From assembly GCA_024709145.1 (NCBI GenBank), contig JANJXG010000007.1:50347-114346 (forward strand): a DNA stretch of 64,000 bases. Direction: 5' to 3'. The notes beneath the pieces are model-generated. The model was not told the DNA's origin and did no database searches. It saw nothing but the letters and a program-made list of their open reading frames with translations. A program made the position numbers and the translations under genes. How positions within the stretch are numbered: position 1 is the stretch's first letter; each line of letters opens with the position of its first letter. The stretch comes from Bacteroidales bacterium. GTDB lineage: Bacteria > Bacteroidota > Bacteroidia > Bacteroidales > F082. Of this stretch, positions 28,203 through 39,070 are shown piece after piece.

Positions 28203-29315
28203 CTATTTGAAATAATATCGTACCGGGTTTGTGTTTACTTCAGAAAACAGGACTGCAAAATTAGGAAAATTTTCCGTCAAAATATCAGACATCAATTCTT
28301 TCGTAAATTGTTCAGTTTCATAGTGACCCGCATCAATAAGCAGAAGCTTGTTCATGACATCAAAAAAGTCGTGATACTTAACATCTGCGGTGATCATGGC
28401 ATCAGCGTGAGCCCGCTCGGCTGCCTTAATCAAAAAACTTCCCGACCCGCCGCAGACTGCCACTTTGCGGATCAGTTTTCCGGTAAGTTTGGTATGACGC
28501 AATGCCGGTGTTCCAAAAACATGCTGCAAATGAGATAGAAAATCCTGCTCTGTCAGCGGCTCATCAAGGTAGCCCACCATGCCCGAACCTGCATCATTCC
28601 AGCGATTGGCTAAAGTGATCAGATCCCAGGCTACTTCCTCATAAGGATGGGCTGCCAGCATTGCCTTTACCACAGCTGATGCCCGAAAGGCAGGCACGAT
28701 CATTTCCACTTTTATTTCTGCTTCGGTGTGAACCTGGTGAATTTGCCCGACAAACGGACTGGCACCTGCGCCAGCTCTGAAAGTTCCTGTTCCCTGTACA
28801 TTGAAACTACAGGCATCATACAAGCCTATCTGACCTGCTCCGGCTTCAAACATGGCTGCCCTGACTGCTTCGGCATGTGATTCAGGGATGAAAGTGATGA
28901 TTTTCTGCAGCATTCCTTCTTTTGGCTCCAGAATGCTGAGGGTCTTAAGTCCAAGTTTGTCGGCAATTTTTTTATTAACACCCTGGTGGCTGTTATCCAG
29001 GTTGGTATGCATGGCTGCAATGGCAATCCCGTTCAGGATGGCTTTAATCACCACCCTTTCAACATAGCCATCAGGAGTTAAACGCTTTAGACCTTTAAAA
29101 ATTATCGGATGGTGAGATACGATCAGTCCACATCCTTTTTGAATGGCTTCTTCAACTACAGCCTCATTCAGATCTATGCACAAGAGTAAAGATGATATTG
29201 AGGATTCAGGATCACCGACAATCAATCCGCTGTTATCATACGATTCTTGCAAAGCCAGGGGGGCAGCTTCTTCGAGCGCCCGGATTATCTCTTTAACTTT
29301 TAACCGGAGTGTCAT
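28203..29315 (-). CDS. Nif3-like dinuclear metal centre protein
   Basis: A 370-residue member of the NIF3/YqfO family, a toroidal hexamer with a dimetal site; proposed to be a GTP cyclohydrolase-like or metal-binding protein, function uncertain. Metal ligands lie in SHHPIIFKG near 66 and MHTNLDN near 102, and in the C-terminal GGSGSF-xx-K-A and AGHYETE segments. The central insert at about 130-240 (MIVPAFRASAVVKAMLAAHPYEE) is the PII/CutA-like domain seen in YqfO-type long forms. First gene of a unit with the zinc-ribbon protein. Confidence 0.93.
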   Translation of the reverse strand: MTLRLKVKEIIRALEEAAPLALQESYDNSGLIVGDPESSISSLLLCIDLNEAVVEEAIQKGCGLIVSHHPIIFKGLKRLTPDGYVERVVIKAILNGIAIAAMHTNLDNSHQGVNKKIADKLGLKTLSILEPKEGMLQKIITFIPESHAEAVRAAMFEAGAGQIGLYDACSFNVQGTGTFRAGAGASPFVGQIHQVHTEAEIKVEMIVPAFRASAVVKAMLAAHPYEEVAWDLITLANRWNDAGSGMVGYLDEPLTEQDFLSHLQHVFGTPALRHTKLTGKLIRKVAVCGGSGSFLIKAAERAHADAMITADVKYHDFFDVMNKLLLIDAGHYETEQFTKELMSDILTENFPNFAVLFSEVNTNPVRYYFK

Positions 29316-29359
29316 AAAAATGTGCGAAAAAAGAGCAACTTTATCATTAATTTAACGTA

Positions 29360-29367
29360 CAAATATA
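29360..29367 (-). promoter_or_regulatory. -7 promoter box for the Nif3-type gene
   Basis: Minus strand reads TATATTTG, an exact TAnnTTTG match 44 bp before the start codon. Confidence 0.58.
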
Positions 29368-29437
29368 GCTGAATTCAATGAATTGGCTTAATTTCGCCAC
29401 AATTGCACAATTGTCCCGGATATAAGAGAAAGTCGTG

Positions 29438-30484
29438 ATGAAAATTTTTTGGATGCCTTTGGCATGGCTGTATCATTTAGTCTTGTTTTTTCGACATCTT
29501 TCCTACGACACTGGACTGATTTCTTCCCGTGCTTACGCGTTTCCCGTAATCTGCGTCGGCAACCTTAGTCTGGGCGGCACAGGTAAAACTCCTCACATTG
29601 AATACCTTATCCGACTCTTAAAACCCTTTTGGCGAATTGCAACCTTAAGCAGAGGTTATGGCCGCATTACCAGGGGCTACCTGGAAGCCACCCCTGATCT
29701 GACTGCCTCAGAAATTGGTGATGAACCCAGACAGTTTGCCTCCAAGTTCCCCGACATCAGTGTTGCTGTGGATGAGCGTCGTGTGAGAGGTATCCAAAAA
29801 CTTCGCGAAAAAACTTCACCTCCCGAGATCGTTTTGCTCGATGATGCCTTTCAGCACCGAAAAGTAAAGGCAGGCCTTAATTTATTACTTACCGACTACC
29901 ACCAACTCTATTCTGATGACTTTTTGTTTCCTGCAGGACAGCTTCGCGACACAAAATCATCAGCCAAAAGGGCTCAGGCCATTATCGTTACCAAAACTCC
30001 GGCCATTTTTTCTCCCTTCCTGGAAGAAAACCTTCGTTCGCGGCTGAAACCAAAACATGATCAGTTACTGTTTTTTTCTTATATCAAGTATGGTGGTTTC
30101 GTTCCTGTTTCTTCCAAAGAAAAAAACTGTTTGACAAAAAATCCATCCTCCATCCTTTTGGTAACCGGAATTGCCAATGCCTATCCGCTGAAAGAACACC
30201 TCGGAACCCGCTGCAACGAATTGGTTGAAATCAGTTATCCTGATCACCACGCATACACGGAAAAAGATTTTCTGAAAATATCGAATGCTTTTGGTGCGAT
30301 CCTGGGGAAGAACAAATTGATCGTCACAACCGAAAAAGACGCCATGAGATTCAAGGATTCTCCTTATTTTCGCATCCTCGAAAACCTGCCACTATGTTAC
30401 GTACCCATTGAGGTAGCTTTTCACCAGAACAAAGGCATACAATTTGACGAATATATCCTTGATTATGTTAGAAAAGATCATTGA
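29438..30484 (+). CDS. lpxK: Tetraacyldisaccharide 4'-kinase
   Basis: Phosphorylates the 4' position of the lipid A disaccharide at the inner membrane. An N-terminal hydrophobic segment (WMPLAWLYHLVLFFRHL) anchors it, and the Walker A-like loop GNLSLGGTGKTP is at about residues 43-54. LDDAFQHRKV near 145 is the conserved metal/substrate motif. 348 residues matches the family. A GTG directly precedes the ATG in frame; ATG was chosen. The punA gene starts inside its last 20 bp. An lpxH-type gene follows punA, so two lipid A steps share this transcript. Confidence 0.95.
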   Translation: MKIFWMPLAWLYHLVLFFRHLSYDTGLISSRAYAFPVICVGNLSLGGTGKTPHIEYLIRLLKPFWRIATLSRGYGRITRGYLEATPDLTASEIGDEPRQFASKFPDISVAVDERRVRGIQKLREKTSPPEIVLLDDAFQHRKVKAGLNLLLTDYHQLYSDDFLFPAGQLRDTKSSAKRAQAIIVTKTPAIFSPFLEENLRSRLKPKHDQLLFFSYIKYGGFVPVSSKEKNCLTKNPSSILLVTGIANAYPLKEHLGTRCNELVEISYPDHHAYTEKDFLKISNAFGAILGKNKLIVTTEKDAMRFKDSPYFRILENLPLCYVPIEVAFHQNKGIQFDEYILDYVRKDH

Positions 30485-31280
30485 AACAACAACTTACATT
30501 CAGCAACAGTTTTCAAAGAAGCCGGACGCAGGCATCATTCTTGGCACCGGATTGGGTGAGCTGGTGAATGAAATCGAAGTTGAAAAAGCCATTCCTTACG
30601 AAGAAATACCCAATTTTCCGGTGTCCACAGTGCATGGTCACAAAGGCAGACTGATCTTTGGCACCCTTAGCGGCAGAACCATCGTCGCCATGCAGGGGCG
30701 TTTTCACTATTACGAAGGATACAGCATGCAGGAAGTGACTTTTCCGGTGAGGGTCATGAAACAGCTTGGAATTGAACTCTTGATTGTTTCCAACGCAAGC
30801 GGCGGGCTTAAAGCGGAATTCGAGGTGGGCGACCTGATGCTTATCTCTGATCATATCAACCTGATGCCCAATCCACTGATTGGTAAGAACGATGATCGAA
30901 TCGGAACCCGTTTCCCTGATATGAGTGATGCATACGACCACCGTATTTTGCAGTTTGCTCATAAAGTAGCCCGGAAATTCGGCATCAAGGTGCACGAAGG
31001 TGTCTATGCAGCTGTGAGCGGTCCAACCTTTGAAACACCCGCAGAATATAAATATATTCATGTTATTGGCGGTCATGCCGTGGGCATGTCAACTGTGCCC
31101 GAGGTGATTGTAGCCCGACACATGAAACTTCCTGTTTTTGCTGTTTCAGTGATCTCCGACCTGGGTGTGATGGGAAAAATTGTTCAGATTTCACACGAAG
31201 AAGTTATTGATGCAGCGGCAGCAGCTCAACCAAAAATGACATTGCTTATCAAAGAGTTACTCAAAGAACCCATCATCTAA
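30465..31280 (+). CDS. punA: Purine-nucleoside phosphorylase
   Basis: Cleaves (deoxy)inosine and guanosine with phosphate, in purine salvage. The trimeric PNP family is shown by GIILGTGLGEL near residue 22, STVHGHKGRL near 53, ASGG near 110, and FETPAEYKYI with the base-binding Glu near 194. 271 residues is typical. The ATG at 30465 (MLEKIIETT) was chosen over an upstream TTG, because family proteins start here. It is translationally coupled to lpxK by a 20 bp overlap although the pathways are unrelated. Confidence 0.95.
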   Translation: MLEKIIETTTYIQQQFSKKPDAGIILGTGLGELVNEIEVEKAIPYEEIPNFPVSTVHGHKGRLIFGTLSGRTIVAMQGRFHYYEGYSMQEVTFPVRVMKQLGIELLIVSNASGGLKAEFEVGDLMLISDHINLMPNPLIGKNDDRIGTRFPDMSDAYDHRILQFAHKVARKFGIKVHEGVYAAVSGPTFETPAEYKYIHVIGGHAVGMSTVPEVIVARHMKLPVFAVSVISDLGVMGKIVQISHEEVIDAAAAAQPKMTLLIKELLKEPII

Positions 31281-31289
31281 CTTCACAGA

Positions 31290-32084
31290 TTGTCAAGCCT
31301 CAAAACAAAAATTTACTTCGCATCCGACTTTCACCTGGGCGTCCCGGGCCACAGTGAAAGTCTAATTCGCGAGAAGAAACTCGTCCGCTGGCTGTGTCAG
31401 ATTGAGGCCGATGCAGCTGAAATTTTTCTGATGGGTGACATCTTTGATTTTTGGTTTGAATACAAAACTGTTGTGCCCAAAGGGTATGTAAGGTTATTGG
31501 GCAAGCTGGCTGAGCTGACCGACAGAGGTATACCCATACACGTTTTCCGCGGTAACCATGATATTTGGGCTTTTGATTACTTACAGAAAGAAGTTGGGGT
31601 AATTTTATACCGCAACCCGGTTGTCAGACAGTTTGGTGAAAAAACTTTCTTCCTTGCTCATGGTGATGGTTTGGGGCCCGGAGACACAGGCTATAAACTG
31701 CTTAAAAAAGTGTTTGAGAACAAATTCAATCAGTTTCTTTTCAATTGGCTACATCCTGATATTGGCACCAAAGCAGGCCTGTTTTTCTCGCGGCGAAGCC
31801 GTATTGCAAACATCGCCAGAGAAAAGAAAAATGATTTTAAAGTGGTGATTGAAGAGGAGATGCTCTATCGCTATTGTCATCGAAAACTGAAGCAAAACGG
31901 CGACATCAATTATTTTATCTTTGGTCACCGGCACATTCCGCTGCAAACCGGTGTTGGTACGTCGGCGCAACTCATCCTTTTGGGTGATTGGGTGACTAAT
32001 TTCTCTTACGCTGTTTTTGACGGAATAGAAACCAAACTCCTGTTTTTTAAAGACGAAGATCATGATCAAAACGTGAGGGACTGA
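31290..32084 (+). CDS. lpxH: UDP-2,3-diacylglucosamine diphosphatase (LpxH-like)
   Basis: Cleaves UDP-2,3-diacylglucosamine to lipid X and UMP in lipid A synthesis. The calcineurin-like metal motifs are all seen: SDFHLG near 12, GDIFDFWFEY near 49, RGNHD near 90, HGDG near 124 and GHRHIP near 215. The GDIFDFW form is characteristic of LpxH rather than generic phosphoesterases. 264 residues, starting at a TTG; no in-frame ATG occurs before the first metal motif. Its last 38 bp overlap the convergent oxidoreductase gene. Confidence 0.88.
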   Translation: MSSLKTKIYFASDFHLGVPGHSESLIREKKLVRWLCQIEADAAEIFLMGDIFDFWFEYKTVVPKGYVRLLGKLAELTDRGIPIHVFRGNHDIWAFDYLQKEVGVILYRNPVVRQFGEKTFFLAHGDGLGPGDTGYKLLKKVFENKFNQFLFNWLHPDIGTKAGLFFSRRSRIANIAREKKNDFKVVIEEEMLYRYCHRKLKQNGDINYFIFGHRHIPLQTGVGTSAQLILLGDWVTNFSYAVFDGIETKLLFFKDEDHDQNVRD

Positions 32085-33108
32085 TTTCGTCATCTTCGGT
32101 AGATATTCCTGCGAGTTTATCAGCCAGAAAAGAACCGATTGCCGGAGCCAGCATGACGCCTTTGGCTCCGAGTCCATTAAAGATATACATCCCTTTGATG
32201 ACGGGGTGTTCACCGGCAACAGGACGCCGGTCAGCCATCGCAGGTCGAATTCCGGCCTGATGGTCAACCACTTTAACTTCGCCTTTGTAAAAAGTCTGCA
32301 ATTTATCGAGCAGGTACCTCTTTCCTGGCATAGTAGGCTCGTTCGACAAATCGTTCCAATCAAAAGTGGCACCCAGCTTAAACATCCCATCACCGATTGG
32401 CAATAGAAAAACATCTTTGCTTAAAACAAAGCCAGTCCTCAGCTTCGGGATGAAAAGCCGAAGCAGCTCGCCCTTTACAGGTCTGAAAGGCAGTTCTTTA
32501 AACCAGGGATTATCAATAGCACGGTGACCTTCGCAAAAAACAAGCTGATCAAACTGTTGTTGCTCATACTCAAATCCGCTGACTGTACACCTCAGTTTAT
32601 CATGACTAAAAAAACCTTCGATCAAACTGTTGTCATGATATAGCTTTTCTCTCACAGTGTGTAGAAAACCTTCAACATCGAGCCAGGCCAGGTTGCGCAA
32701 CAATCCGAATCCATGCGGAGCTTCAACAGGAGGCATCAGATCTTTGCCTGAAAAATTCAGGTCAATCCAATTCCCAAAGCCAGGCAGCTGGCTTTTCTTC
32801 TCCCATTGTATGCGTTCTCCTTCTCCCAGGATTCGCGCAACATCAACCTGATGCAACAAGTTTCGCGTTGATTCAGCTTCGAAATCACGGTAAAACCCGA
32901 TAGCTTGGTTAAACAGGTTGACCGACCTCCAACCAAGGGTTAAGTACCTGAAAACGATGGGGTTCATCATGCCGGCAGCTACGCCTGAAGATACGGTGTA
33001 TCCGGGTTTGTCAAGTAACAAAAAAGGTATTTTGCGCCTGCTGAGCTGTATAGCAAGGATGCTTCCTGCCAGTCCTTGTCCGACAATCAATACCTTATAT
33101 TGTGACAT
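32047..33108 (-). CDS. FAD-dependent amino-acid/glycine oxidase-like oxidoreductase
   Basis: A 353-residue DAO-family flavoprotein. The FAD-binding motif is VGQGLAGSILAIQL at about 9-22 (GxGxxG), and the C-terminal GLGAKGVMLAPAIG stretch near 320 closes the flavin site. Substrate could be glycine, sarcosine or another amine; it also resembles the C-terminal domain of MnmC. It overlaps the gap stop by one base (TGATG), so the two are coupled, and its 3' end overlaps lpxH on the other strand by 38 bp. The specific reaction is not predictable. Confidence 0.85.
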   Translation of the reverse strand: MSQYKVLIVGQGLAGSILAIQLSRRKIPFLLLDKPGYTVSSGVAAGMMNPIVFRYLTLGWRSVNLFNQAIGFYRDFEAESTRNLLHQVDVARILGEGERIQWEKKSQLPGFGNWIDLNFSGKDLMPPVEAPHGFGLLRNLAWLDVEGFLHTVREKLYHDNSLIEGFFSHDKLRCTVSGFEYEQQQFDQLVFCEGHRAIDNPWFKELPFRPVKGELLRLFIPKLRTGFVLSKDVFLLPIGDGMFKLGATFDWNDLSNEPTMPGKRYLLDKLQTFYKGEVKVVDHQAGIRPAMADRRPVAGEHPVIKGMYIFNGLGAKGVMLAPAIGSFLADKLAGISTEDDEISPSRFDHDLRL

Positions 33109-34124
33109 CAGGCAAAGCGACTGATTAGCTCAACAAGTCGTGAGGCATATCCCATTTCGTTGTCGTACCAGGCAACTACCTTCACTAGCTTATTTTTATC
33201 ACCGAGCACTGCGGTCAGACCGGCGTCAAAAACTGCGGAATGGGTATTGCCCAAAACATCCACCGACACGATTGGATCTTCGGTGTATTGCAGAATGCCC
33301 TTCAGTGTGGTTGCGGCTGCATTTTTAAAAGCAAGATTTATTTCTTCCGATGTAGCAGGAAGGCGCAGCGTACAGGTAAGATCAGTCAACGAGCCGTCAG
33401 CTACGGGAACCCTGATCCCTGCACCGCCAAGATTTCCTTTCAAATGTGGGAAAATCCGGGTGGCAGCTTTGGCAGCTCCCGTGGTGGTGGGCACAATCGA
33501 AGTGGCTGCTGCCCTGCCCCGGCGCCAGTCTTTGTGTGGACCGTCAACAAGGTTCTGATCCTTGGTATATGAATGCACAGTGGTGATAAAACCTTTTTCA
33601 ACACCCCAGTTTTCATGCAAAATTTTAATCAGCGGTGCCACATTGTTGGTGGTGCAGGAGGCATTGGAAATCACAGTCAGGTTGCGGTCGATCAGGTGGT
33701 CGTTTACACCCAGGACTATATAAGGTACTGTTGCAGACTCATCTTTTGCAGGCGCCGAAATAATAACTTTACGGGCTCCGGAATCTGTTACATGACGCAG
33801 GGCATCTGCTTTGGTAATAAAAAGTCCTGTCGATTCAAGCACCAGGTCGATAGCCAGCAATTTCCACGGCAAACAGGAAGGGTTTGGTTCATGCAGTACC
33901 TTCACTTGCTGTCCGTTAACTTCAAAAAAACCATCACCGGCTTTGATTTCAGCTTGTAATGGTCCGTGAACGGAATCATACTTCAGTAAATGAGCCAGAT
34001 TGGCTGCGTCGGTCAAGTCATTCACTGCCACTACTTCTATGTCAGGATGGTTGAGCAGGCAGCGGAAGGTAACTCTCCCTATGCGTCCGAATCCGTTGAT
34101 TGCAATCCGAATTTTATCTTTCAT
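33108..34124 (-). CDS. gap: Glyceraldehyde-3-phosphate dehydrogenase
   Basis: Glycolytic NAD-dependent enzyme, 338 residues. NGFGRIGR lies at 10-17, the NAD-selective VNDLTD near 34, and the catalytic Cys157 in SNASCTTN. The start MKDKIRIAINGFG is used; the frame extends 33 bp further upstream with no family match. It follows the ABC-F gene by 41 bp on the same strand, with no terminator between them, and is coupled to the flavoprotein downstream. Confidence 0.97.
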   Translation of the reverse strand: MKDKIRIAINGFGRIGRVTFRCLLNHPDIEVVAVNDLTDAANLAHLLKYDSVHGPLQAEIKAGDGFFEVNGQQVKVLHEPNPSCLPWKLLAIDLVLESTGLFITKADALRHVTDSGARKVIISAPAKDESATVPYIVLGVNDHLIDRNLTVISNASCTTNNVAPLIKILHENWGVEKGFITTVHSYTKDQNLVDGPHKDWRRGRAAATSIVPTTTGAAKAATRIFPHLKGNLGGAGIRVPVADGSLTDLTCTLRLPATSEEINLAFKNAAATTLKGILQYTEDPIVSVDVLGNTHSAVFDAGLTAVLGDKNKLVKVVAWYDNEMGYASRLVELISRFA

Positions 34125-34165
34125 TGTTGTTGAGATAGTAGTCCTTTTTGGCAGCAAAAAGCCGG

Positions 34166-35791
<1,626 letters not shown>

Positions 35792-35828
35792 TTAAATGAC
35801 CGGAATTCTATGCTTTAAATTCCGGCTG

Positions 35829-35836
35829 CAAAGGTA
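35829..35836 (-). promoter_or_regulatory. -7 promoter box for the ABC-F gene
   Basis: Minus strand reads TACCTTTG, an exact match 46 bp before the ATG. It probably drives ABC-F, gap and the oxidoreductase gene. Confidence 0.6.
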
Positions 35837-35984
35837 ATCCATTCCTGGCAATCATCAGTTCAAACCATCCTGGAAACGAATGCATTCATCCTTGCATCAT
35901 GAGATGATCATCCAGCTTGTTCCAACTTATGCTGTCAACAGCAGCTAATTTCTTAAAAAAAAGCAAAAAGGTGAGCAGAATCCT

Positions 35985-35992
35985 TATTTTTG
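35985..35992 (+). promoter_or_regulatory. -7 promoter box for mnmE
   Basis: TATTTTTG, 18 bp before the ATG at 36011. The longer frame would start at a TTG inside this box, which rules that start out. Confidence 0.6.
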
Positions 35993-36010
35993 CTGAAAGA
36001 ACTTTTGCTG

Positions 36011-37411
36011 ATGCATTTCGACTTTTTAAGCTCCGACACCATTTGCGCCCTTTCTACGTCAGCGGGCACTGCCGCCATTGCTGTTGTCAGGATTTCGGGT
36101 CCGGAAACAATCAAGCTTATTCTCTCGATTTTTAAAGCCAGGTCTGCTGCCTTTAACAAGGGTGAGATCGTGAGTCACAAAGCATACCTTGGTCAGATTA
36201 CCGACGAAGGTGAAATGCTCGACGAAGTGCTCATCACGATCTTTAAAGCCCCCAATTCCTATACCGGTGAAGATGTGGCAGAGATCAGCTGTCATGGTTC
36301 TGTCTTTATCCAGCAACAGTTGTTGAACCTTGTGATGAAAAAAGGTGCCCGGCCTGCTGCAGCCGGGGAATTTACCATGCGGGCATTCGCACATCAGCGC
36401 TTCGACCTGGCACAGGCTGAGGCCGTGGCCGATCTGATTGCCAGCAATTCCAAAACAACGCATGAGCTGGCGATCAAACAGATGCGGGGTGGCTTTTCAA
36501 AAAAAATCGCAGCGCTCCGGCAAAGACTGATCGACTTCGCCTCTCTCATCGAGCTGGAACTTGACTTTTCCGAAGAAGATGTGGAATTTGCCGACCGTTC
36601 TGCCCTCGCTCACCTTATCACCGAAATTCAGGCCGAGATTAAGGTGCTCACCGATAGTTTTCAAACAGGAAATGTCATCAAAACAGGCATCCCGGTGGCC
36701 ATCATCGGCAAACCCAATGTGGGTAAATCGACACTCCTCAATGCCATCCTGAACGAAGAAAGGGCAATCGTCAGCGAGATTCCCGGCACAACCCGCGATG
36801 TGATAGAAGATACAATCGTTATTGATGGCTATAACTTTCGCTTTATCGACACAGCCGGATTGCGCGATTCCGACGACCTGATCGAAAACCTTGGAATTGA
36901 ACGGACTTATGAGAAAATCAGACAGGCTGCCATCATCCTGTATGTTTGCGACTTATCCTCCTGCAAGGGTGAATCGGCGCAGGAAATGCTTGAAGAATTC
37001 AGGTCGCTTATTCAAAACCATGATAAGCATTTTATCCTGATCGGGAATAAAATTGATAGGATGGATGAAACACCAGGCCATTTCTCTGAAATCGTTGATC
37101 TGGAAACGCTATTTATTTCGGCTAAACGAAAGGAAAACATTCAACTTATTGCCGATAGTCTGGTAAAGGCTGTAAAGAAGCTTACGGTTCAGGCTGATAC
37201 CATCGTCAGCAATGCCCGTCATTATCACGCGCTGTTACAGACCTCAACTTCACTTAAGGCTGTGGCTGAGAACCTTAACACAGGCTTGCCAACCGATTTG
37301 ATTGCCATCGATATCCGTACTGCCTTGCACCACCTTGGTACCATCACCGGTCAGATTTATACCGATGAGATTCTCGGTAATATTTTCAGTAAATTCTGTA
37401 TCGGAAAATAA
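36011..37411 (+). CDS. mnmE: tRNA modification GTPase MnmE
   Basis: With MnmG, installs carboxymethylaminomethyl groups at U34 of certain tRNAs. The 466-residue protein has the N-terminal THF-binding domain (DTICALSTSAGTAAIAVVRI), a helical domain, the inserted G domain with GKPNVGKST near 221, the DTAGL switch near 271 and NKID near 337, and the C-terminal CIGK, the conserved cysteine motif. Start chosen at ATG 36011 because of the promoter box and family alignment. Monocistronic, convergent with the esterase gene after 21 bp. Confidence 0.97.
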   Translation: MHFDFLSSDTICALSTSAGTAAIAVVRISGPETIKLILSIFKARSAAFNKGEIVSHKAYLGQITDEGEMLDEVLITIFKAPNSYTGEDVAEISCHGSVFIQQQLLNLVMKKGARPAAAGEFTMRAFAHQRFDLAQAEAVADLIASNSKTTHELAIKQMRGGFSKKIAALRQRLIDFASLIELELDFSEEDVEFADRSALAHLITEIQAEIKVLTDSFQTGNVIKTGIPVAIIGKPNVGKSTLLNAILNEERAIVSEIPGTTRDVIEDTIVIDGYNFRFIDTAGLRDSDDLIENLGIERTYEKIRQAAIILYVCDLSSCKGESAQEMLEEFRSLIQNHDKHFILIGNKIDRMDETPGHFSEIVDLETLFISAKRKENIQLIADSLVKAVKKLTVQADTIVSNARHYHALLQTSTSLKAVAENLNTGLPTDLIAIDIRTALHHLGTITGQIYTDEILGNIFSKFCIGK

Positions 37412-37432
37412 ATTGCTCCTGTATTACGTCAC

Positions 37433-38572
37433 TTACCTTACCACAAGTTTGCTCAGCTGGTAACCTGATTTTGTTTGCAGTTTCAGAAAATACAATCCAG
37501 CCACCGGAAGGTTAATGGTAAAGTGGTTTGAAACAGCATGCTCGCGCAGGCATAGGGTGCCCCTGGCATCCATCACCTCGACATAACCTATCAGTTGTTC
37601 GTCAGTTTGTACCTGAAAAATGCCACCGGATGGATTGGGTGAAATGGTAACTAAAGCACCTGCATAAGTCTCGCTGGTTGAAATGAGTCCTGAAAGGTTG
37701 TATTTTTTGAAAAACTGCCAGATTACCTTGCTGGCACTAAAGTCCATATTGGTAATGTTGATGTTGACAGGTGCACCAGGCCAGGAATGTCCGCCACCAA
37801 TAATTTTATAATGTTCAACTGAAACACCAGCCTCACCATCTGCATACAGGTAATGCTCGGCTGTGCAGCCATCGGTATTGTCAATGTCAGGGAGCTGGGT
37901 GAAAACGGCTTCAGGATTACATTGGTTGAGAGCTACCCAGTTTGATACGATGGAAGGTACCGAAACAAAAAAAGCATTGCCATTGTATGGAACAGTAGCA
38001 TCCGCTGTTCCGTGGATGTGCATAACGGGAATGGGTCGGCCGGGCAGGCAAGTCATGAAATTTGGTGTGGTCATGGTGCCCGTGACAGAAGCTACGGCAG
38101 CAATTTTTCCACTTAGCTGACATGCCAGGCTGTATGACATGAAACCGCCATTACTCATACCGGTAGCATAAACCCTGCTTAGATCAAGCTGATAATGATT
38201 GGCCAGTGTATCAATCAGCGCTGATAAAAAACCGACATCATTCACTGTTGAGGTACCAAATGTATTCCAATGCATTACATTGTTGAAATCGGGGGTCCCG
38301 TTGGGATGTACAACCAAAAATCCTGCAGTATCAGCGATTGGTCTGAAGTCGCCATACTGTTCCTGTTCAAGGTTATTTGAACCATACCCATGAAGGTTAA
38401 TTACCAATGGTACAGGTTGTTGTGGCGAATAGGATGCCGGAACGTACAAACGGTAACTGCGATCGAGGCCTTCAAAATTGAAGGAAGACTCTACCGTATT
38501 TTGAGCTGCAAGCCTGTACTGACTCAAAAAAGCTGCAGCAAGAATCAGCATGAAATAGTATAGGTTTTTCAT
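37433..38572 (-). CDS. Secreted LpqC/PHB-depolymerase-like esterase with T9SS sorting domain
   Basis: A 379-residue alpha/beta hydrolase. The signal peptide starts MKNLYYFMLILAAAFL. The nucleophile elbow is TGMSNGG, and oxyanion and acid residues lie in LHGYGSNN and the GGGHSWPG histidine loop. This is the COG3509 family (PHB depolymerase, feruloyl and acetylxylan esterases). The last 75 residues (ISPNPSGGIFQV to LSKLVVR) are a type IX secretion C-terminal sorting domain, so it is exported through the outer membrane and probably attached to the surface. Substrate is likely a plant ester or polyester; not determined. Start moved 36 bp inward to fit the signal peptide. Confidence 0.9.
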   Translation of the reverse strand: MKNLYYFMLILAAAFLSQYRLAAQNTVESSFNFEGLDRSYRLYVPASYSPQQPVPLVINLHGYGSNNLEQEQYGDFRPIADTAGFLVVHPNGTPDFNNVMHWNTFGTSTVNDVGFLSALIDTLANHYQLDLSRVYATGMSNGGFMSYSLACQLSGKIAAVASVTGTMTTPNFMTCLPGRPIPVMHIHGTADATVPYNGNAFFVSVPSIVSNWVALNQCNPEAVFTQLPDIDNTDGCTAEHYLYADGEAGVSVEHYKIIGGGHSWPGAPVNINITNMDFSASKVIWQFFKKYNLSGLISTSETYAGALVTISPNPSGGIFQVQTDEQLIGYVEVMDARGTLCLREHAVSNHFTINLPVAGLYFLKLQTKSGYQLSKLVVR

Positions 38573-38608
38573 TGTTTTAAGTTTAAAAAGTAAAGCGAAG
38601 ATAAGCAA

Positions 38609-39070
38609 CTATCCCCTCGAACCGGGAAAATACTTTTCGATCACCACTGATCTGTAGTCGAAAATTGTCTTCAGCTGGCGCTTAACAAAAAGCGAATGAG
38701 CCAATACACCAAGCCACCCCAAAGGAAGGGTGTAGCTGACAATGTCTGTCATTTCAACACCACCCTCAACTTCCGTAAAATGATGCTCATGATGCCAGAT
38801 GGCATAGGGTCCTTTTCGTTGTTCATCAACAAAAAAACTGCCTTCCTGAACATGTGTTATTTCGGTGATCCACGTTATTGGAATGCCTGCCAAAGGTCTG
38901 ACAGTGTAGGCAATCATCTGTCCGGGATACATCTTACCTTCACCTCCCGCCAGAATTTTGAAACCCATAGCTGGAGGTGTGATTTTCTGAAGGTTCTTGG
39001 GTGAACTGAAAAAATCCCAGACCTCGCTGAGTGGTGCACGAATCAATGCTTTTGTAATAAGTTGGTACAT
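38609..39070 (-). CDS. SRPBCC family ligand-binding protein
   Basis: A 153-residue START/Bet v1-like fold protein of the polyketide cyclase/dehydrase group, starting MYQLITKALIRAPLSEVWDF, a standard family opening (APxxxVWxFFSxPxNLxxITPP). The longer frame adds 25 residues with no match. The cavity ligand is unknown; members with this opening are often found near light- or redox-related genes, but nothing nearby helps. It lies 36 bp before the esterase gene on the same strand and may share its transcript. Confidence 0.85.
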   Translation of the reverse strand: MYQLITKALIRAPLSEVWDFFSSPKNLQKITPPAMGFKILAGGEGKMYPGQMIAYTVRPLAGIPITWITEITHVQEGSFFVDEQRKGPYAIWHHEHHFTEVEGGVEMTDIVSYTLPLGWLGVLAHSLFVKRQLKTIFDYRSVVIEKYFPGSRG

